A stretch of 10,224 bases of DNA from Chloroflexota bacterium (GTDB taxonomy: Bacteria; Chloroflexota; Anaerolineae; UBA1429): contig JAAZBY010000377.1 of NCBI GenBank assembly GCA_012513595.1, positions 1 to 10,224 on the forward strand, read 5' to 3'. Shown in pieces: positions 1 to 6,416 of this stretch (position 1 is its first letter; the number at the start of each line of letters is the position of its first letter). Both the position numbers and the translations under genes were made by a program. The notes under the pieces are model-generated. The model was not told the DNA's origin, ran no database searches, and worked only from the letters and a program-made list of their open reading frames with translations.

Positions 1-8
1 GACACATC

Positions 9-1067
9 ATGAAGAGAGCGCTGCTACATATCGTGTTGCCGATGGTGATGCTGTTCGTGGCGACGGCCTGCGCCACCAGCAACACCGCCAAGCAGGGGCC
101 CCTGGTCGTGCTGGATTGGTCCGGCTATGAGCAGGAGGTGTTCTGGGCCGATTTCAAGACCAAGCACCCCGACGTCAAGGTGGAGTGGACCTTCTTCGCC
201 GACGACCCCGAGGCGTTTGCCAAGCTCCAGAGCGGTTACCAGGCCGACCTGGTACACCCGAACATCAGCTGGCTCAAGCTCTACGTCGATAACGACCTGC
301 TGATCCCCATCGACACGGCCAAGCTGAGCAACTGGTCCAAACTGGATCCGGACCTCATCAAGATGGGGCAGGTGGACGGCGTCCAGTACCTGGCCCCCTG
401 GGAGTGGGGCTACGACTCGATCCTGGTGCGCACCGACAAGGTCGCCGAGGTGCCCGATTCCTGGGCCGACCTGTGGGACCCGCAGTACAAGGGGCACGTG
501 TCGGTGTTTGACTCGGCCGAGGCGGCCGTGATGGTCGCGGCCACCGTGCTCGGCTTTGACCCCTATGCGATGACGGAGGACCAGCTCGCCCAGGTCAAGC
601 AGAAGCTCATCGACCTAAAGCCGAACCTGCTTGGCTACTGGACGGACTATACCGAGATCAACCAGCAGGTGGCCTCGGGCGACGTGTGGGTGGCCGGGAT
701 GACGTGGCCCGATGCCTGGGTGGCGGTGAGCGCCGAGGGCGTGCCGGTCGAGTACATCACCCCGATCGAGGGGCGCCTGGGCTGGGTGTACGGCTATGCC
801 ATCCCCAAGAGCGGCGCCAACCACGACTTGGCTCTCGACTACATGGATGCGCTGCTGGCCACGTCATCGATGGTCGAGGTGGCCAACCAGTACGCCTACG
901 GGGCCGCCAACCGCGAGGCGCTGGCCCAGACCGATCCGTCCTTCGTGACCCTCATGGGCCTCGAGGACCCCGACATTCTCAAGAACACGATCTTCTTCCA
1001 GTCGCTCACGCAAGAGGAGCGCGATGCCTGGACGGCCCTGTGGAGTGAGGTCAAGGCCGCCCAATAG
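9..1067 (+). CDS. ABC transporter substrate-binding lipoprotein, spermidine/putrescine (PotD-like) type
   Basis: Extracytoplasmic solute-binding protein of 352 residues, the usual size for PotD-type proteins. Residues 1-20 form a basic, hydrophobic signal sequence ending in FVATAC, so Cys21 is the probable lipid-anchored residue, although the -3 position is Ala rather than Leu. The mature start (VVLDWSGYEQEVFWADF) and the later WEWGYDS segment near residues 131-137 resemble the opening strand and ligand-cleft region of polyamine/iron-type binding proteins. It is the first gene of an operon with two permeases and an ATPase on the same strand, which fixes its role as the importer's receptor. 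Only 8 bases precede the ATG, so its ribosome binding site and promoter lie partly or wholly outside the window. The substrate is inferred from family and gene order only; another small cationic or organic solute is possible. Confidence 0.9.
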   Translation: MKRALLHIVLPMVMLFVATACATSNTAKQGPLVVLDWSGYEQEVFWADFKTKHPDVKVEWTFFADDPEAFAKLQSGYQADLVHPNISWLKLYVDNDLLIPIDTAKLSNWSKLDPDLIKMGQVDGVQYLAPWEWGYDSILVRTDKVAEVPDSWADLWDPQYKGHVSVFDSAEAAVMVAATVLGFDPYAMTEDQLAQVKQKLIDLKPNLLGYWTDYTEINQQVASGDVWVAGMTWPDAWVAVSAEGVPVEYITPIEGRLGWVYGYAIPKSGANHDLALDYMDALLATSSMVEVANQYAYGAANREALAQTDPSFVTLMGLEDPDILKNTIFFQSLTQEERDAWTALWSEVKAAQ

Positions 1068-1080
1068 TGAGCCCAATCGC

Positions 1081-1110
1081 CCGGCCGCCCGCCAACGGGC
1101 GGGCGGCCGG
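1081..1110 (+). other. Intercistronic GC hairpin between binding protein and first permease
   Basis: A perfect 13-bp inverted repeat (arms 1081-1093 and 1098-1110, loop AACG) lies 13 bases after the lipoprotein stop codon and 21 bases before the permease start. No T-run follows it, so it is a poor intrinsic terminator. In ABC importer operons such hairpins commonly protect the upstream receptor mRNA from 3' exonucleases or attenuate transcription, giving more receptor than membrane components. That role is inferred here from position and structure. Confidence 0.7.
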
Positions 1111-1131
1111 CCTGCACGGAGTCAGTAACGG

Positions 1132-1983
1132 ATGAATATACGCAGGCGCATTTTGGTGCTGATGCTGCCGCCGACGGCGCTCCTTCTCGGCTTCTTTATC
1201 ATCCCCATGATCGCGATGGGCAGCTTCTCCTTCCGGGCGGGCAGTTTCGGCGCCCAGCGCAACATGTTTTCTCTGGAGTCGTACCGCAACTTTTTTTCCA
1301 ACACGGCCTATCAGCAACTCCTGATCCGCTCGACGCTGGTCGCCCTGTGGACCTCGCTGATCTGTGTGCTCTTGTCGTACCCGGTCGCGTATTTCCTGTC
1401 CTTCCGGGCCGGTGAGCGGCGCTCCACGCTGCTGACGCTGCTCCTGGTGCCCGCCTGGACGAGCTTTCTCCTCCGTGTGCTGGCCTGGAAGCTCGTGCTG
1501 GGCTCGGAGGGCTTGCTCAGCACCTTCCTGATGACGATCGGCGTCCTGGCCGAGCCGCGCCCCGTCCTGCTGTACACCCGGGCGGCCGTCATCGTCACCC
1601 TGGTGTACTCCTGGATACCTTTCGTGGCTCTGCCCATCTTTGCGGCCTTGGAACGTATGGATCGCAGCCTGCTGGAGGCGGCCGCCGACCTCGGTTGCCC
1701 CCCCTGGCAGGCCTTCCTGCGGGTGACCCTGCCACTCAGCCTGCCGGGCGTGGTGGCGGGGTTCTTTTTCGTCTTTATCCCCACCCTGGGCGAGTGGGTG
1801 ACGCCGGCCCTGGTGGGCGGCGTGCGCGGCACCATGTACGGGAACATCATCCAGGACCAGTTCCGCTCGGCGCTGAACTGGCCGATGGGCGCGGTGATGA
1901 GCTTGGTCATGCTGCTCATGATGCTGGTGCTCCTCTTTATCTTTGGCCGCTTCACCCACGCCCTGCCGCTGGAGGATGTCTGA
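1132..1983 (+). CDS. ABC transporter permease, PotB-like
   Basis: Inner-membrane permease subunit of 283 residues with about six hydrophobic segments. The first follows a basic start (MNIRRR), so the N-terminus is probably cytoplasmic. The EAA loop that docks onto the ATPase is clear at about residues 182-201 (EAAADLGCPPWQAFLRVTLP, with the invariant Gly at 188). This is the binding-protein-dependent transport inner-membrane family; size and gene order match PotB of spermidine/putrescine importers. A CGGAG Shine-Dalgarno-like sequence at 1117-1121 sits 10 bases before the ATG. The TGA stop overlaps the next gene's ATG by one base (TGATG at 1981-1985), indicating translational coupling. It should form a heterodimeric channel with the following permease. 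The substrate is not determined. Confidence 0.92.
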   Translation: MNIRRRILVLMLPPTALLLGFFIIPMIAMGSFSFRAGSFGAQRNMFSLESYRNFFSNTAYQQLLIRSTLVALWTSLICVLLSYPVAYFLSFRAGERRSTLLTLLLVPAWTSFLLRVLAWKLVLGSEGLLSTFLMTIGVLAEPRPVLLYTRAAVIVTLVYSWIPFVALPIFAALERMDRSLLEAAADLGCPPWQAFLRVTLPLSLPGVVAGFFFVFIPTLGEWVTPALVGGVRGTMYGNIIQDQFRSALNWPMGAVMSLVMLLMMLVLLFIFGRFTHALPLEDV

Positions 1984-2789
1984 TGAAACGTGGCCGCTCC
2001 TTCAACTTCGGCCTCCTGTACTTTGTGCTGCTGGCAGGCTTTTTGTATCTGCCGATTGCCCTGCTCATCGTCTTTTCCCTGAACAACTCGCCGTTGATGA
2101 TCTTTCCGCTCAAGGGCCTGACGCTCAAGTGGTACTATGCCCTCTGGGATGCCACCGAGCTGCTCAAGGCGGCCCGCAACAGCATCATCCTGGGGCTGAT
2201 CACCTCGGCCGTGGCCACGCTCTTGGGCACCATGGCGGCCATCGGCGTGGTGCGCTTTCGCTTCCGCTGGCGGGGCGCCTTCCTGGCGGTGGCCTCCATG
2301 CCGCTGGTGATCCCCTACGTGGTGCTGGCCGTGGCGCTCTTGATCCTCTTTGGCCTGCTGAACGTGCACCTGTCGCTCTTTACCGTGGGCGTGGGGCACG
2401 TCATCATCTGCCTGCCCTACGTGGTGCTGATCGTGTCGGCGCGGTTGGCCGGCTTCCCCTCCAGCCTGGAGGAGGCGGCCATGGACCTGGGGGCTACCTA
2501 CTGGGGCACCCTCCTGCGCGTAACGCTGCCGATCTGCTTCCCGGCCATCCTGGCGGCGTTCCTGACGTCGTTCACCACCTCGTTTGACGAGTTCGCCGTG
2601 TCGTTCTTCCTGGCCGGCACCGAGCCGACCCTGCCGGTCTATCTGTATTCGCAACTGCGCTTTCCGAACCGCCTGCCCATCGTGGTCACCCTGGCGGCCA
2701 TCGTCATGGTCGGGTCCACCGTGGTGCTGGTGTTGTCGGAGTGGCTGAGACGTAAGGGCCAACCGACGGCCCGGAGAGGGGTAGTGTGA
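1983..2789 (+). CDS. ABC transporter permease, PotC-like
   Basis: Second permease subunit, 268 residues from the ATG at 1983. This start is chosen because GGAGG at 1971-1975 lies 7 bases upstream and because it overlaps the preceding stop by one base; the reading frame is open further upstream, but only as a shadow of the first permease. There are about six hydrophobic segments and a canonical EAA loop at about residues 164-183 (EEAAMDLGATYWGTLLRVTL). The sequence FTTSFDEFAVSFFLAG after it (residues 197-212) is typical of PotC/YdcV-type permeases. The stop codon overlaps the ATPase start codon by four bases (GTGA, 2786-2789). Assignment to the polyamine/opine subfamily is firm at family level; substrate is inferred only. 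Confidence 0.92.
   Translation: MKRGRSFNFGLLYFVLLAGFLYLPIALLIVFSLNNSPLMIFPLKGLTLKWYYALWDATELLKAARNSIILGLITSAVATLLGTMAAIGVVRFRFRWRGAFLAVASMPLVIPYVVLAVALLILFGLLNVHLSLFTVGVGHVIICLPYVVLIVSARLAGFPSSLEEAAMDLGATYWGTLLRVTLPICFPAILAAFLTSFTTSFDEFAVSFFLAGTEPTLPVYLYSQLRFPNRLPIVVTLAAIVMVGSTVVLVLSEWLRRKGQPTARRGVV
2773..2781 (+). promoter_or_regulatory. Ribosome binding site deciding the GTG start of the ATPase gene
   Basis: A purine-rich GGAGAGGGG lies inside the 3' end of the second permease gene, 4 bases before the GTG at 2786. This supports the GTG start and coupling through the GTGA overlap. Confidence 0.6.
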
Positions 2790-3892
2790 CAGGTCTGTCC
2801 GTTGAGCTGTGCAACCTGACCAAGATCTTTAGCGGGGAGCGCGGAGCCAGCCCCGACGTCGCCGCGGTGCGGGGCGTCAACCTGGACGTTCACTCGGGCG
2901 AGTTCTTTACCTTCCTGGGGCCCAGTGGCTGCGGCAAGACCACGACGCTGCGCATGATCGCCGGCTTTGAGGTGCCGACCAGTGGCGAGGTGCACATCGA
3001 GGGCCAGCCGATGGCCAACGTGCCCCCCTATCGCCGCCCGGTGAACTATGTGTTCCAGAACTATGCCCTCTTCCCGCACCTGACCGTGGCGCAGAACGTG
3101 GCCTTTGGCCTCTCGGTGCGCCGCGTCGCCAGGGCCGAGCGCGACCGCCGCGTGCATGAGGCGCTGGACCTGGTGCGCCTGCCCAACGTGGAGAAGCGCA
3201 AGCCTGCTCAGCTCTCCGGCGGCCAGCAGCAGCGCGTGGCGCTGGCCCGCGCCCTGATCAACGAGCCCGCTGTCCTCCTCCTGGATGAGCCCCTCGGCGC
3301 GCTCGACCTCAAGCTGCGCAAAGAGATGCAGATCGAGCTCAAGCACCTGCAGCAGCGGGTGGGCATCACCTTCATCTATGTGACGCACGACCAGGAGGAG
3401 GCCCTGACCATCTCGGACCGCATCGCCGTGATGTCGGACGGGGTCATCCTCCAGGTGGGCGACCCGATGACGGTGTATGAGAAGCCCTGCTCGCGCTTTG
3501 TGGCCGAGTTCATCGGTGAGAGCAACTTTATTCGCGGGCAGGTGGCCTCACGCCAGGGGAGCACCATCCAGGTGCTCGTGGGGCACGACCGGGTGTCGGC
3601 CGACATCCACGGCACCGACGTGCGCCCCGGGCAACAGGTGACCCTGACCGTCCGCCCGGAGAAGCTGCAGCTGGTGCGGCCCGACCAGGCCAATGGCGCC
3701 ACGCTGATGGGCCAGGTGCGCGAGATGGTCTACATCGGTACGGATACCCGCTTCGTGGTGGGCCTGCCCACCGGTGAGATGGTAGTGGCCCGCGTGCAGA
3801 ACCACGGCGGCCACGCCATGGGGCACTTTCACGTGGGGGACCCGGTCAAACTGGTGTGGGACGTCGAGGACGTCCGCCCTCTGACCGACTGA
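2786..3892 (+). CDS. ABC transporter ATP-binding protein, PotA-like
   Basis: Cytoplasmic ATPase of 368 residues that powers the importer. All nucleotide-binding motifs are intact: Walker A GPSGCGKT (45-52), Q-loop Gln91 in [10 protein letters not shown], signature LSGGQ (143-147), Walker B VLLLDEP (163-169), D-loop ALD (172-174) and switch His201 in VTHDQEEAL. Residues from about 240 to the end form the C-terminal TOBE/OB-type regulatory region seen in PotA/MalK/UgpC-class ATPases (for example TVRPEKLQL). The start is GTG at 2786, overlapping the stop of the second permease. It is the last gene of the operon, followed 27 bases later by a strong hairpin. An approximately 13-residue insertion near residues 17-30 ([13 protein letters not shown]) lengthens the first strand region, which is common in this class. 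Family certain; substrate inferred. Confidence 0.95.
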   Translation: MTGLSVELCNLTKIFSGERGASPDVAAVRGVNLDVHSGEFFTFLGPSGCGKTTTLRMIAGFEVPTSGEVHIEGQPMANVPPYRRPVNYVFQNYALFPHLTVAQNVAFGLSVRRVARAERDRRVHEALDLVRLPNVEKRKPAQLSGGQQQRVALARALINEPAVLLLDEPLGALDLKLRKEMQIELKHLQQRVGITFIYVTHDQEEALTISDRIAVMSDGVILQVGDPMTVYEKPCSRFVAEFIGESNFIRGQVASRQGSTIQVLVGHDRVSADIHGTDVRPGQQVTLTVRPEKLQLVRPDQANGATLMGQVREMVYIGTDTRFVVGLPTGEMVVARVQNHGGHAMGHFHVGDPVKLVWDVEDVRPLTD

Positions 3893-3915
3893 GCGCGCCG
3901 GTTGATCGGGCGATG

Positions 3916-3954
3916 AAAAGACCTCCCGCGGGCCACACGGCCCGCGGGAGGTCT
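3916..3954. terminator. Bidirectional terminator between convergent genes
   Basis: A perfect 16-bp stem (3919-3934 with 3939-3954) with loop ACAC lies between the ATPase stop (3892) and the stop of the convergent LRR gene (3979). On the - strand the stem is followed by four T residues (complement of AAAA at 3916-3919), so it is a good intrinsic terminator for the LRR gene. On the + strand the trailing sequence is TCTGTTC, weaker but probably adequate given the stem. Confidence 0.85.
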
Positions 3955-3978
3955 CTGTTCGCGGCCGGCGCGCGGGGC

Positions 3979-5958
3979 CTAGCGCCGCAGGGCGGGCAAC
4001 CAGACCGTCCAGGTGGGCCGCGCGAGGGCGATGGTGTGCGTGGTGGACGCGCTGCCGGCCGCGTTCGCCACCGTGAGGCCGACCGTGTGAGGGCCGGCCT
4101 CGGCCCAGGAGTAGGTCGCCGTGGCGCTGCCCTGCCCCGCCTGTGGCTCTGGCGACCAGGTGAAGGTCACCGACCAAGTGGCGTTTGCGGGCGCGACCGT
4201 CGCGGTGAAGGCGTAGGCCACGCCGACCTCTCCCTCGGCCGGGCCGGAGATGGTCACGCCGCTCGGGGGGAAGGCCTCCGGGACGCACTCGGCCCCCTCG
4301 GACCAGGGGCTCGCCACGGTGTTCTGTTGCGTGCCGTGGGGCAGCGTCACCGTGCGCACGGCCAGGTAGTGGGGGAGGCCCGGCTCCAGGCCGTCGAGAG
4401 TGGCCGCTTCATCGGCCTTGTCCGTCGTGGTCACGGCGACGGTATAGTCCCCGGCGGGCGCCGTGGCCACGCCAACCTCGTAGTAGCCGGCATCGGCCGT
4501 GTAGGTGGTGGGCGTCCAGGTGAGGGTAGCCCCCGCGATGGCGGGCTCGGCGGCCAGCCCGGTTGGCGCGACGGTCTGCGTCGTAGCCCAGTCGGGGTCC
4601 TTGCCGTCCAGGAAGGTGCGCACGCCCGCGTCCGCCGTGGTAAGGGCGTTGTAGCCGAGGTCCACCACGTAGGTGTTCAGGTCCTCGGGAGACAGTGGTT
4701 CCCCTAGCAGCGTGCACGCGGTGATCGTCGCGGGCACCTCGCCCGTGAGGGCGTTGCGGGCCAGGTTCAGGGTGCGCAGGTCGATGGGGAGGCCGATCTC
4801 GGCGGGGATGGGGCCGCTCAGGCGGTTCCGGCTGAGGTCCAGCAAGGTCAGTTTCGTCAGGCTGCCGATCTGGGCGGGGATGGGGCCGTCCAGCAGGTTG
4901 CCGGCCAGGTTCAGCGTCTTCAGTTTGGCCAGCGCGCCGATCTCCGTCGGAAATGGAGCGCTCAACTGGTTCTCACTCAGGTCCAGGATGGTGAGGTTGG
5001 TCAGGCTGCCGATCTGGGGCGGGAGGGGGCCGCTCAGCTGGTTGCCGGCCAGGTACAGGCTATACAGGCTGGTGAGGTTGCCGATCCCTGGCGGGATGGC
5101 GCCGGTCAGGCAGTTGTTGCGCAGGTCCAGCGTGTAGAGGCCCGTCAGGCCGCCGATCTCGGCGGGGATGGAGCCGCTGAGCTGGTTGCCGCTCAGGTAC
5201 AGGTACCTTAGGGTGCTGGCCGGGCCGGCGATCTCCGGGGGGATGGGGCCGCTCAGCTGATTGCCGGAGACGGCCAAGGTGATCAGATTGACCAGCCCGC
5301 CGATCTGCGGGGGGATGGGGCCGGTCAGCGCGTTGTCGTTCAGGACGAGCTTTTGCAGGTTCGTGAGGCTGCCGAGCCCGGCGGGGATGGTGCCGGTGAA
5401 CTGGTTGCTGGCGAGCTCGAGAGTGGTCAGGAACGCGAGACTGCTGAGCCAGGGAGGGATCTCGCCGGTCAGCGCGTTCCGCGACAGCTGCAGGGTGCGT
5501 AGGCCAGTGAGGCCGGCAAGCTCCATGGGGACGCTGCTGAACTCGTTACCGTCCAGCTGCAGGGTTTGCAGCTTGGTGAGGTTGCCCAAGGCCGCGGGGA
5601 TCGGTCCAGTCAAGCTGTTCCCCACCAGGGACAGGCTGGTGAGCTGCGTGAGGGCGCCGATATTGAGCAATAGCGGGCCCTGTAGGCCCCGGTAGTTCAG
5701 GTTGAGATGAGTGACGTGGCCCGCCATGCAAGACACGCCCGAGAGGGAGCAGGGGTAATCCGTGGGCAACGCCCACGGGTTCGTCCACTCAGAGCCGACG
5801 TTGGTGTAGTAGAGGGCTTCCAGCGCTTGGTACTCCTCAGCCGGAATCTGCGTCCGTGCGGCACGCAGGGGGGCCAGCCCCGCAAGGTGCGGCGCCAAGA
5901 GCAGGACGGCGGCCAGGCAAGACAGCATGCGAATGAGGCGGGGAGCAGGATGCGACAT
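3979..5958 (-). CDS. Secreted plant-type leucine-rich-repeat protein with Fn3-like and PKD-like modules
   Basis: Predicted exported protein of 659 residues. The order is: signal peptide (about 1-35); an N-terminal LRR cap with two Cys (PCSLSGVSC, 69-77); 14 LRRs of mostly 24 residues (about 81-412) with the plant-specific pattern LxxLxLxxNxLTGxIPxxIGxL; a C-cap ending DWATTQTVAPTGL; a fibronectin-III-like module (about 460-556); a PKD-like module (about 567-646, TFTWSPEPQAGQG); and the tail VWLPALRR. Repeat 3 is shortened (FSSVP) and repeat 7 has one extra residue. LRRs of this kind bind proteins or glycans; no catalytic residues are visible. The ATG at 5958 is preferred over the in-frame GTG at 5961 because GGAGG lies 6 bases before it. 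It is a paralogue of the next LRR gene upstream. The ligand is unknown. Confidence 0.9.
   Translation of the reverse strand: MSHPAPRLIRMLSCLAAVLLLAPHLAGLAPLRAARTQIPAEEYQALEALYYTNVGSEWTNPWALPTDYPCSLSGVSCMAGHVTHLNLNYRGLQGPLLLNIGALTQLTSLSLVGNSLTGPIPAALGNLTKLQTLQLDGNEFSSVPMELAGLTGLRTLQLSRNALTGEIPPWLSSLAFLTTLELASNQFTGTIPAGLGSLTNLQKLVLNDNALTGPIPPQIGGLVNLITLAVSGNQLSGPIPPEIAGPASTLRYLYLSGNQLSGSIPAEIGGLTGLYTLDLRNNCLTGAIPPGIGNLTSLYSLYLAGNQLSGPLPPQIGSLTNLTILDLSENQLSAPFPTEIGALAKLKTLNLAGNLLDGPIPAQIGSLTKLTLLDLSRNRLSGPIPAEIGLPIDLRTLNLARNALTGEVPATITACTLLGEPLSPEDLNTYVVDLGYNALTTADAGVRTFLDGKDPDWATTQTVAPTGLAAEPAIAGATLTWTPTTYTADAGYYEVGVATAPAGDYTVAVTTTDKADEAATLDGLEPGLPHYLAVRTVTLPHGTQQNTVASPWSEGAECVPEAFPPSGVTISGPAEGEVGVAYAFTATVAPANATWSVTFTWSPEPQAGQGSATATYSWAEAGPHTVGLTVANAAGSASTTHTIALARPTWTVWLPALRR
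4723..5718 (-). repeat. 72-bp coding repeat array (14 LRR units)
   Basis: This part of the gene is built from about 14 diverged units with 72-base (24-codon) periodicity, encoding the LRRs. On the + strand the recurrent block GGGGATGGGGCCGCTCAG marks the IP-x-G turn of successive units. Such arrays can gain or lose units by unequal recombination, and the paralogous gene has only about eight to nine. Confidence 0.8.
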
Positions 5959-5964
5959 CACGGA

Positions 5965-5969
5965 CCTCC
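5965..5969 (-). promoter_or_regulatory. Shine-Dalgarno sequence deciding the start of the downstream LRR gene
   Basis: GGAGG on the - strand lies 6 bases before ATG 5958 but only 3 bases before the in-frame GTG 5961, so the ATG is the better start. Confidence 0.65.
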
Positions 5970-6366
5970 GACGTACTGGCAGCGATGACGAATCGATGGT
6001 CGTAGAGAGGCAGAATGGGCGCGTGCTGTGTGCCGGCCTCGTGCCGGCCCGAGAGTGGTGCGACTCCCCCTCCTTGTGATGCTGCCGAGGCCCTCCCGAG
6101 CGGGGGCGCAGGGCGAACGGCCGGCCGGCCCGCAGGCAAGCCGCCGGTGCACGCCAAGATTTACTGGCCAGGGCGGACGGTCACCGAACGGTGGGGCCCC
6201 TGGCTGCGCCAAGCGCGCTACGCTCCGGTCCACACGAGGCGCTCGCGCACCAGGGGTTCGTGGGGAGCAGATGCCGACCTTGGGTCGGCCCGCCAACGAG
6301 GACATGTTTCGCAGGCGCGGTGCGTACCGGAACATCCCCGCGCTGCCTGCCGTGCGCGGTTGCGGA
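5970..6366 (-). other. Non-coding gap / predicted 5' leader of the downstream LRR gene
   Basis: This GC-rich stretch between the two LRR genes contains no open frame that looks like a gene. If the promoter at 6367-6394 is used, nearly all of it would be an approximately 400-nt leader. It holds a 7-bp hairpin (6273-6279 with 6283-6289), a twice-repeated GTGCCGGCC near 6029-6049, and a perfect AAGGAGG at 6075-6069 with no start codon at a useful distance. I recognise no known riboswitch. Confidence 0.4.
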
Positions 6367-6394
6367 ATATTACTGCGAGGTTGGGGCGCGTCAA
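6367..6394 (-). promoter_or_regulatory. Putative sigma70 promoter for the downstream LRR gene
   Basis: On the - strand TTGACG (6394-6389) and TAATAT (6372-6367) are separated by 16 bases, matching the -35 consensus at five of six positions and the -10 at four of six. It lies just after the stop codon of the upstream LRR gene and is an AT-rich island in GC-rich DNA. It would let the downstream paralogue be transcribed independently. Confidence 0.45.
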
Positions 6395-6416
6395 CCGGAG
6401 AGAGGCCAGGGCCCGG

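Noticed and set aside
1051..2762. Long - strand open frames antisense to the two permease genes
   Set aside because: Translations are His/Gln/Arg-rich low-complexity sequence, as expected opposite Leu/Val/Ala-rich membrane proteins.
4723..5718. Regular periodicity suggestive of a CRISPR-like or non-coding tandem array
   Set aside because: The 72-base units are diverged and keep the reading frame; the period equals the 24-residue LRR.
6273..6289. Small hairpin (7-bp stem, 3-nt loop) as terminator of the upstream LRR gene
   Set aside because: Short stem, no T-run on the - strand, and over 120 bases after the stop codon; too weak to call.
5958..6335. A 125-codon - strand open frame in the gap between the LRR genes
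   Set aside because: No start signal at a good ribosome binding site, Arg/Pro-rich composition and no recognisable motif.
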